7,922 nt of DNA from positions 1 through 7,922 of the forward strand of contig JAGQLF010000035.1 in NCBI GenBank assembly GCA_020429545.1, given 5' to 3'. The notes beneath the pieces are model-generated. The model searched no databases, had not been told where the DNA came from, and worked only from the letters and a program-made list of their open reading frames with translations. Of the stretch, positions 1 to 4,155 are shown one piece after another. This DNA is from Candidatus Dojkabacteria bacterium. GTDB lineage: Bacteria > Patescibacteriota > Dojkabacteria > J137. Both the position numbers and the translations under genes were made by a program. Every line of letters begins with the position of its first letter. The first letter of the stretch is position 1.

Positions 1-244
1 CTGCACCAATAAAGCTTTTTAAACGCTCCCGCATAGCACTAGCTCCTGATTCAGTAAACGTTAAGCAAAGAATGTTTTCTGGTAGTGAGTCTGTTTTATT
101 TAGAATATTTGCAATTCGAAGTGCAAGTATTTGTGTTTTACCAGTTCCAGGACCAGCCAAAACCATCACAGGGCCGTAGATTGTATCTACAGCTTTCTTT
201 TGTTCTGAATTTAGATTTTTATATTGTTGTTCGAATGTTGTCAT
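1..244 (-). CDS. uvrD: UvrD/PcrA-family ATP-dependent DNA helicase, N-terminal fragment
   Basis: The 81 visible codons start at ATG (complement of 242-244) and run off the left edge. They show the opening motifs of superfamily 1A helicases: a Q-motif-like segment LNSEQKKAVD (residues 11-20), Walker A AGPGTGKT (30-37) for ATP binding, and motif Ia LTFTESGASAMRERL (61-75), which contacts single-stranded DNA. Members unwind DNA with 3'-5' polarity in excision or mismatch repair and in replication restart. The N-terminus length fits the family, and nothing upstream in frame suggests an earlier start. I see no clear SD before the ATG. The gene diverges from pheS across about 235 bases of palindromic sequence. 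PcrA, UvrD and Rep-type proteins cannot be separated from this fragment, and the helicase and C-terminal domains lie outside the window. Confidence 0.9.
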   Translation of the reverse strand, partial: MTTFEQQYKNLNSEQKKAVDTIYGPVMVLAGPGTGKTQILALRIANILNKTDSLPENILCLTFTESGASAMRERLKSFIGA

Positions 245-251
245 AAGTTAT

Positions 252-303
252 TTGCTATGAGCAATGAGGTGTGAGGTTATGAACATACCACATACCGCAT
301 TGC
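252..303. repeat. Imperfect hairpin upstream of the helicase gene
   Basis: Arms 261-276 and 288-303 pair at 13 of 16 positions around an 11-nt loop (277-287). A small perfect hairpin, TTGCT/AGCAA (252-256 and 260-264), overlaps its left end. The structure starts 8 bases upstream of the helicase start codon and would lie in that gene's leader if the promoter is farther out. It resembles a short intergenic palindromic repeat, but no second copy occurs in this window. Confidence 0.5.
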
Positions 304-350
304 CCAAAGCCTTATATTTTATGTTAAGATTATTCTAGCATGATTAAGCC

Positions 351-466
351 GTCCGGCGATCCACGAGAGAGTTCCGATTTATCGGAACGAACGTGGTGGT
401 CCCCTAGAACTGTCCGGACAACTTTAGGGGACTGCCACGCTCATTTGATTCGCTCGCAGATCGTCG
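351..466. repeat. Repeat A1: long imperfect palindrome, inverted-dimer form
   Basis: Right half 427-466 matches the right half of repeats A2 and A3 (gGGACTGCCACG, then TCGCAGATCG). Left half 351-404 is a degenerate reverse complement of the same half, so A1 reads as two right halves head to head. Visible pairings are 392-404 with 427-439 (11 of 13), GTCCCCTA 399-406 with TAGGGGAC 425-432, and end segments 355-361 with 459-465. The left arm carries an extra perfect hairpin, GTTCCGAT-TT-ATCGGAAC (371-388). The apex holds the palindrome TGTCCGGACA (411-420). The element ends 13 bases before the pheS start codon. Confidence 0.8.
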
Positions 467-472
467 TATCAT
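445..472 (+). promoter_or_regulatory. Candidate pheS promoter inside the end of repeat A1
   Basis: A -35-like TTGATT (445-450) lies 16 nt from a -10-like TATCAT (467-472). The seven-base gap to the pheS ATG would place transcription start at or one base before the A of the start codon, giving a leaderless mRNA. No SD is present before this ATG, which fits. The hexamers are imperfect, so this is tentative. The -35 and most of the spacer belong to repeat A1. Confidence 0.35.
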
Positions 473-479
473 TTAATAT

Positions 480-1487
480 ATGGAAAATATAATAAACGAA
501 GTAAAAGAAAAAATACAAAATAGCAAAACAGAAGAAGAACTAACTAATCTTTGGCGTGAATATTTAGGTAAAAAAGGTAAAGTTAGAGATTTAATGGATA
601 AAATCAAAGAAATTTCTAACGAAGAAAAGAAAAATTATGGTCAATCTGTTAATAAATTAAGAACTGAGCTAGATGATTTAATCAATTCTGCTAAAAATGC
701 GCTTCAAAGTGGAGCAAATAGCGAGTATTTAAATAAATCTTTAGTAAAGTTGAGTAGCAAAAAACAAAAAGTTGGACACTTACATCCACTAACAGAAACA
801 ATCAACGAAATTAACAATATTTTCAAAAGAATGGGTTATAGTGTTTACGATGGCCCTGAACTTGAAACAGATGAATACCTATTTCAAAGATGTAATTTAC
901 CTCTACATCACCCAGCAAGAGATTTACAAGACTCAATCTTTGTTGATGAACCAAATATACTGCTTAGAACTCAAACTTCTTCAGTTGAAGCACATGCATT
1001 GCAAGATTTAGAACCACCATTTAAGATTGTGGTACCCGGTAGAGTTTATAGAAACGAAAAAGTAAATAAAAGTAATCACTTTTTATTTCATCAATATCAA
1101 CTAACTTGTGTTCAAGAAAAAGTAAGTTTATCTGAACTTTTTGCAACAGTTACACATATGTTTAAAGAATTTTATGGTGATGATGTAAAAATTAGATTTA
1201 GAACAAAATACTATCCAGAAGTTGAACCAGGTGCTGGAGTAGACATGCAGTGTCCTTTCTGCAAGGGAGAGGGTTGTGTTGTTTGCAAAAAGAGAGGTTG
1301 GCTAGAAATGGCTGGAAGTGGAATTATTCATCCAAACATGATGAGAATGGCAGGAATAGACACAAACAAATGGCAAGGCTTTGCTTTTGGTTTTGGGCTG
1401 GATAGACTTGCAATGACTAAGCATGACATTAGAGATATACGTACACTTTTAGGTGGAGATCTTGCTTATAAAACTTACGTTAGATAA
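480..1487 (+). CDS. pheS: Phenylalanine--tRNA ligase alpha subunit
   Basis: This is the catalytic subunit of the (alpha-beta)2 class II synthetase that charges tRNA-Phe in the cytoplasm. At 335 aa it has normal family length. Residues 1-90 form the lysine- and glutamate-rich N-terminal coiled-coil arm. The catalytic core shows GPELETDEYLF (125-135), HPARD (144-148), RTQTS (163-167), motif 2 GRVYRNE (187-193), FHQ (203-205) and motif 3 GFGLDR (304-309). Four cysteines (258, 261, 266, 269) just before GWLEM form the zinc-knuckle-like loop seen in many bacterial PheS proteins. RTQTS replaces the more usual RTHTS and the segment after FHQ is divergent, which I take as lineage style rather than damage. 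There is no SD before the ATG. The partner pheT, normally next, is absent; repeat B1 follows 12 bases after the stop. Confidence 0.97.
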   Translation: MENIINEVKEKIQNSKTEEELTNLWREYLGKKGKVRDLMDKIKEISNEEKKNYGQSVNKLRTELDDLINSAKNALQSGANSEYLNKSLVKLSSKKQKVGHLHPLTETINEINNIFKRMGYSVYDGPELETDEYLFQRCNLPLHHPARDLQDSIFVDEPNILLRTQTSSVEAHALQDLEPPFKIVVPGRVYRNEKVNKSNHFLFHQYQLTCVQEKVSLSELFATVTHMFKEFYGDDVKIRFRTKYYPEVEPGAGVDMQCPFCKGEGCVVCKKRGWLEMAGSGIIHPNMMRMAGIDTNKWQGFAFGFGLDRLAMTKHDIRDIRTLLGGDLAYKTYVR

Positions 1488-1499
1488 TCCCAAATTATT

Positions 1500-1607
1500 C
1501 TCCCCTAGAGGGGAGTACACTACGTAGCTTTAGCGTAGTAGTGGGAGGGGTGTAACAATAACACCTTCCGTCCCAGCCAAAGGCTGGTCCACCTTCCTCA
1601 AGGAAGG
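1500..1607 (+). repeat. Repeat B1: multi-hairpin intergenic element
   Basis: The element begins with hairpin CTCCCCT-AG-AGGGGAG (1500-1515). Next come an ACTACG/CGTAGT stem (1519-1524 and 1534-1539), a GGTGT/ACACC stem (1549-1553 and 1561-1565), the variable stem CCAGCC-AAA-GGCTGG (1573-1587), and a closing CCTTCCT-CA-AGGAAGG (1592-1607). It is nearly identical to the reverse complement of B2 (5535-5650), with two differences in the 60 bases that I aligned base by base, except for the variable stem. It lies 12 bases after the pheS stop and could block read-through or protect the 3' end, although no T-tract follows. Confidence 0.9.
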
Positions 1608-1693
1608 AATATATTCGAGAAAATTGTCCCTAAATTGGCTAAAAACAGTCTTATATAGTAGGTATAATACATTATTTATGTCACCAAAAAGTG

Positions 1694-1722
1694 TTGACAT
1701 ATGTATTAAAAGTATATATACT
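1694..1722 (+). promoter_or_regulatory. Strong sigma70-type promoter for the exported-protein gene
   Basis: A perfect -35 TTGACA (1694-1699), an exact 17-nt spacer and -10 TATACT (1717-1722, five of six consensus) predict a start near 1729. An inverted repeat TGTCA...TGACA (1679-1683 and 1695-1699) overlaps the -35 and could be an operator. The downstream gene begins at 1964, so the leader would be about 235 nt. This is the best promoter match in the window. Confidence 0.7.
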
Positions 1723-1728
1723 GGTATA

Positions 1729-1963
1729 TAGTAAATATATTGAATTTATTCAATTATTTACGATTTATAAGGGTATTTACCCATATAAAAGTTCTTTAAC
1801 AACTGAAATACGCAAACAAGAAATTTTTAAGATAGATAAAGGTTTTAGGATCCTTTTGGATCTTCCATTTTGCCTATAAAGTAGGTAGAACGGAATATCC
1901 AATCGGATTTCAAGTCAAAATTTTTTGGCGAACTTTAACCTTACTTTATTCAGGAGATTTTCA
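1729..1963 (+). other. Long AT-rich 5' leader with small hairpins
   Basis: This gene-free stretch lies between the predicted start of transcription and the exported-protein gene. It holds ATTGAAT-TT-ATTCAAT (1739-1754), GGGTA-TT-TACCC (1771-1782), GATCC-TTTT-GGATC (1849-1862) and ATCC-AATC-GGAT (1897-1908). I recognise no riboswitch class and see no clear terminator before the gene. A 62-codon open frame inside it overlaps the promoter and is not credible as a gene. Confidence 0.4.
1952..1956 (+). promoter_or_regulatory. Ribosome binding site that fixes the start at 1964
   Basis: AGGAG lies seven bases before ATG 1964, while the longer open frame from TTG 1925 has no SD. The ATG also places a clean signal peptide at the N-terminus, so 1964 is the better start. 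Confidence 0.75.
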
Positions 1964-3178
1964 ATGAACACTTTCAAACTTTTGCTTGTAGCACTTGCAG
2001 CAATCTTTATCTTTACCTTTGCAACAAATTTGGCGGCACAGGAGAACGAAGCACCTGAGGATGATGTAACTTTTTTTGTTATTAACCCATCGGCTCGCGT
2101 TGAAAGTATGACTTCAACAATCTGGCAGAACAATAAGTTCAGTATTGTACTTGGCGACACCCTGTCCGACAATTGCTATGTAAATAGTTCATGGTCAGTA
2201 GATCAGAGAATCACACTGCGTACACCGGCACCGGAGTGTTCTAATCGGAAAGCGAAGGTCAGTTTCAATCTCTTTGACACATCTTTTGATGTCGTCTTAG
2301 AGGATGCTGCTGTATCAGACATACATGGAATTGATTACACATGGGTTGGTTCGTTACAGCAAAGGTATTATGCCGTTGCAATTGTAACAACTAATAACGT
2401 TTTTCATACCTGGATCGCAGCATACGATAATGCATCCGAGGTACAAATATGGCCAACGATGGTTGAATTGACTGGTGTACATGGAGTGTCAATACATGAG
2501 CAGTATATTGTCCTTCTTGAAGGAGATCGTACAATTCGTTATGATTGGGTATTGCCAGATGAAAATCATCTTGACAACAGCAACAATGTACCAGCCACCT
2601 GCCGTTCTTTCGTTATGGGAGATAAGTGGGGCCTATGTCATGATTACCTCGGTAATCTACAAGGTATTTGGCTTGAGACATTCGCCATTTTCATGGTAAA
2701 ACCCAATACGTCCGTTGGGACAATGGGTGTTGCAGATAATATGGGTTACATCAATAATAATGGTGTAATAGAGTGGTTTGATCTTGCATTTTTGCACGAA
2801 CAAACAGTTGGCATTGCCCAAGACAAGACCATTCAGGTGACTGAAACACTGCGCGTCGACTTAATCAATGGTGAGCAGCTTTCCTTCTTTGATGGAAATG
2901 TTCTCGTTGGCAATTTCTTTTGGGAAGACATGCTAGATTTTGATGCAAACTCTCAGTGGCTGTGCTTTGGCGCAATCGGTGGCGACGTCTGCCTCAAATA
3001 CTGGTATTACGAAGGTGATATCTATTTGGATGAGCAAGACAACTATGTTAACCTGCCTATTTATAGTGAAGGCTTAACTGGTTGGATTGATATTCAACAA
3101 AGTAGCAACGGTATTGTCATTATACGTGACTCTACTGGAGTAAAAAGAGATAGCTTCATTATCTTCGACGAAAACTAA
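1964..3178 (+). CDS. Unrecognised exported protein with a signal peptide
   Basis: I do not recognise this 404-aa protein. Residues 1-25 look like a Sec signal peptide: Lys5, a hydrophobic core (about 6-20), and a possible cleavage after LAA (23-25). There is no lipobox cysteine. The mature part is acidic, rich in aromatic, Val, Ile and Asn residues, and has no further membrane segment, so it is probably a secreted or periplasm-facing beta-rich protein (inference). Six cysteines fall in three close pairs (71/92, 213/225, 334/343), suggesting three local disulfides and perhaps a repeated fold. It uses ATG with SD AGGAG and a strong promoter, unlike its neighbours. Two hand-counted 60-base lines are 48% and 42% GC, against 35% and 38% in two lines from flanking genes, so transfer from elsewhere is plausible. 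The frame is intact to its stop at 3176-3178. Confidence 0.8.
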   Translation: MNTFKLLLVALAAIFIFTFATNLAAQENEAPEDDVTFFVINPSARVESMTSTIWQNNKFSIVLGDTLSDNCYVNSSWSVDQRITLRTPAPECSNRKAKVSFNLFDTSFDVVLEDAAVSDIHGIDYTWVGSLQQRYYAVAIVTTNNVFHTWIAAYDNASEVQIWPTMVELTGVHGVSIHEQYIVLLEGDRTIRYDWVLPDENHLDNSNNVPATCRSFVMGDKWGLCHDYLGNLQGIWLETFAIFMVKPNTSVGTMGVADNMGYINNNGVIEWFDLAFLHEQTVGIAQDKTIQVTETLRVDLINGEQLSFFDGNVLVGNFFWEDMLDFDANSQWLCFGAIGGDVCLKYWYYEGDIYLDEQDNYVNLPIYSEGLTGWIDIQQSSNGIVIIRDSTGVKRDSFIIFDEN

Positions 3179-3184
3179 TTTCAT

Positions 3185-3255
3185 CTAGTATTTACTAGAA
3201 GAAAGGAGGTGTTTTTATTGGTCTCTTCTGAAAAACAAAAGAATTTTTTTTGTTT
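3185..3255 (+). other. Structured tail with overlapping hairpins
   Basis: Hairpin CTAGTA-TT-TACTAG (3185-3198) shares two bases with a second possible stem, AGAAGA/TCTTCT (3197-3202 and 3224-3229), so the two compete at their junction. The second stem encloses a strong SD and a TTG codon. A third, AT-only stem, AAACAAAA/TTTTGTTT, lies at 3233-3240 and 3248-3255. The arrangement resembles an attenuator, but no downstream gene on this strand is evident before the terminator. Confidence 0.35.
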
Positions 3256-3277
3256 GTACGTCAAGTATTTTTCTTGA
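3218..3277 (+). CDS. Possible 19-aa ORF with a near-perfect SD
   Basis: GAAAGGAGGTG (3201-3211) is an 11-base match to the sequence complementary to the usual bacterial 16S rRNA 3' end. Its AGGAGG core (3204-3209) sits eight bases before TTG 3218. The frame encodes MVSSEKQKNFFCLYVKYFS and stops with TGA (3275-3277). Such an SD is unusual in this window, where most genes have none. The ORF is very short, uses TTG and has no recognised relative, so it may be a leader peptide, the remnant of a lost gene, or chance. It lies 39 bases after the exported-protein stop and could be read from the same mRNA. Confidence 0.3.
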   Translation: MVSSEKQKNFFCLYVKYFS

Positions 3278-3371
3278 ACTAAATATGCCCTCAAAAGCTA
3301 TTTTTTAAGATTATTGACGTATTGTGCGTATTTCAGTTGTAGACCTCTCTAAAATTTTCACTATACAACAT

Positions 3372-3392
3372 TCACCTTCAAGGTGATTTTTT
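3372..3392 (+). terminator. Intrinsic terminator after the exported-protein region
   Basis: A perfect TCACCT-TCA-AGGTGA hairpin (3372-3386) is followed directly by six T residues (3387-3392). It would end transcripts from the 1694 promoter before repeat A2 and the convergent rnpA gene. The stem is short, but the geometry is classical. Confidence 0.7.
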
Positions 3393-3395
3393 ATT

Positions 3396-3508
3396 GGCGT
3401 TTTGCGAGCGTAGCGAGGTAATCTCGTAGGATTGCCAGTTGAGCCTATAGGAAAACTAAACGGGACTGCCACGTCACGAATTTCATTCGTTCCTCGCAGA
3501 TCGCCGGG
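3396..3508 (+). repeat. Repeat A2: long imperfect palindrome overlapping the rnpA 3' end
   Basis: It runs from GGCGTTTTGCGAGCG (3396-3410) to CGCAGATCGCCGGG (3495-3508). The palindrome CCTATAGG (3444-3451) sits at its centre. It is about 87% identical by eye to A3 (3898-4011), in the same orientation. Its arms are weakly complementary, so a single strand could fold end to end. Its last 26 bases overlap the 3' end of rnpA. The ends resemble a small non-autonomous or REP-like unit. Confidence 0.88.
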
Positions 3509-3875
3509 CTAGTAACTCTTTAATCTCCTCATTCCTCAAATCCTTTACCTCTTCATTCCTAACAATAACCACATATTTTGCTAATTTTAAACTATCGCTA
3601 AAATCGAGACGCGATAAATCGCGTCTACCTACAAAAGATTTATCAGATGAGTTCTTAACTAATTCAATAAACGCAGCTTTTATCTTTCTCCTAATTCTAT
3701 TCCTAACAACAGCACTTCTTGCTGTTTTTTTTGACACTATAACTGCTAATTTAGGGTTATCTAGACCATCTTCATACCACAATTTTATATCAAAATAGTC
3801 GTTAGATACTCTTTTCCCCTTTTTAACAATGTCAGGGATCTCTTTTTTGTTAATCTTGTATTTACTGTTTAGCAT
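3483..3875 (-). CDS. rnpA: Ribonuclease P protein component
   Basis: RnpA is the small basic protein that binds RNase P RNA and helps remove 5' leaders from pre-tRNA in the cytoplasm. The 130-aa product shows the N-terminal fold start, KLAVIVSKKTARSAVVRNR (42-60) with the family RNR motif running into RRKIKAAF, and the final strand-helix YVVIVRNEEVKDL...EEIKELL (101-122). Two segments look repeat-derived. Residues 84-90 (RRDLSRL) are encoded by a perfect palindrome, and residues 124-130 (RRSARNE) plus the stop come from repeat A2. The product is slightly longer than most RnpA proteins. No rpmH lies upstream and no yidC downstream, unlike the common order. No SD is seen; a TATAAT lies six bases before the ATG. 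Confidence 0.92.
   Translation of the reverse strand: MLNSKYKINKKEIPDIVKKGKRVSNDYFDIKLWYEDGLDNPKLAVIVSKKTARSAVVRNRIRRKIKAAFIELVKNSSDKSFVGRRDLSRLDFSDSLKLAKYVVIVRNEEVKDLRNEEIKELLARRSARNE
3607..3626. repeat. Perfect palindrome inside the rnpA coding frame
   Basis: AGACGCGAT (3607-3615), loop AA, then ATCGCGTCT (3618-3626) forms a nine-pair stem. On the rnpA strand the centre reads CGATTTATCG, the same core as the hairpin in repeat A1 (375-384). It encodes residues 84-90, in the linker between the RNR helix and the last strand, and the frame stays open. Confidence 0.8.
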
Positions 3876-3881
3876 AGTGTA

Positions 3882-3887
3882 ATTATA
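3882..3887 (-). promoter_or_regulatory. Candidate -10 box for leaderless rnpA
   Basis: On the minus strand TATAAT (3887 to 3882) stands six bases before the rnpA ATG, so transcription would start at about the A of the start codon. A 17-nt spacer puts any -35 inside repeat A3, where I see no good match. There is no SD. Only the -10 is supported. Confidence 0.35.
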
Positions 3888-3897
3888 ATACAGATGT

Positions 3898-4011
3898 CCG
3901 GCGTTTTGCGAGCGTAGCGAAGCAATCTCGTTAGATTGTCAGTTAAGCCTATAGGATGACTAAACGGGACTGCCACGTCGTTCATTTCATTCACTCCTCG
4001 CAGATCGCCGG
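3898..4011 (+). repeat. Repeat A3: long imperfect palindrome upstream of rnpA
   Basis: The ends are CCGGCG (3898-3903) and CGCCGG (4006-4011), forming terminal inverted repeats. CCTATAGG (3948-3955) is central. The left arm (TTGCGAGCGTAGCGAAGC) and right arm (ACTCCTCGCAGATCGCC) are partly complementary. Together with A2 it brackets rnpA as direct repeats about 0.5 kb apart. It lies directly upstream of rnpA on the minus strand. I see no convincing target-site duplication. Confidence 0.88.
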
Positions 4012-4100
4012 TTGTTTGTGCTAAAATTAGTACAGTTTTGTGTCACTTTATGCTTGGTTTTGGATAAATCAGGAATAAATTGATACAAAATAAATGGGAT

Positions 4101-4121
4101 TTTGGTAAATCGTTTACTAAA
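4101..4121. promoter_or_regulatory. Small dyad upstream of the beta-CASP gene
   Basis: TTTGGTAAA (4101-4109) and TTTACTAAA (4113-4121) form an inverted repeat with one G-T mismatch and a 3-nt centre. It lies 34 bases before the start codon at 4156 and may be an operator or chance in AT-rich DNA. The rest of 4012-4155 shows no gene. A -10-like TATATA (4144-4149) sits six bases before the ATG, again with no SD. Confidence 0.3.
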
Positions 4122-4155
4122 TTCCCCCAAATACAATAATTTTTATATATTCTGA

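Noticed and set aside
1251..1290. Unusual zinc-finger insertion in PheS
   Set aside because: The four-cysteine knuckle before GWLE occurs in many bacterial PheS proteins, so it is not novel.
1661..1670. TATAAT at 1663-1668 as a second promoter
   Set aside because: No acceptable -35 at 16-18 nt and no extended -10; the promoter at 1694-1722 is far better.
1691..1879. 62-codon open frame in the leader
   Set aside because: It overlaps the TTGACA promoter, has no SD, is AT-rich low-complexity sequence and resembles no family.
1925..1963. Extended N-terminus of the exported protein from TTG 1925
   Set aside because: ATG 1964 has an AGGAG seven bases upstream and directly begins a signal peptide; the extension would put arginine-rich residues ahead of it and has no SD.
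1915..2172. Minus-strand 85-codon frame
   Set aside because: It lies opposite the signal peptide and N-terminus of the exported protein and shows no family features.
2475..2699. 74-codon plus-strand frame inside the exported-protein gene
   Set aside because: It is an alternative-frame shadow of an intact longer gene, with no SD or recognisable motif.
3311..3342. TTGACG at 3314-3319 as a promoter
   Set aside because: The sequence 17 nt downstream (TTGTAG) does not resemble a -10 box, and the terminator at 3372 would end any transcript with no gene after it.
4012..4155. tRNA or rpmH in the gap upstream of the beta-CASP gene
   Set aside because: No cloverleaf pattern and no open frame resembling ribosomal protein L34 on either strand; only AT-rich sequence and a small dyad.
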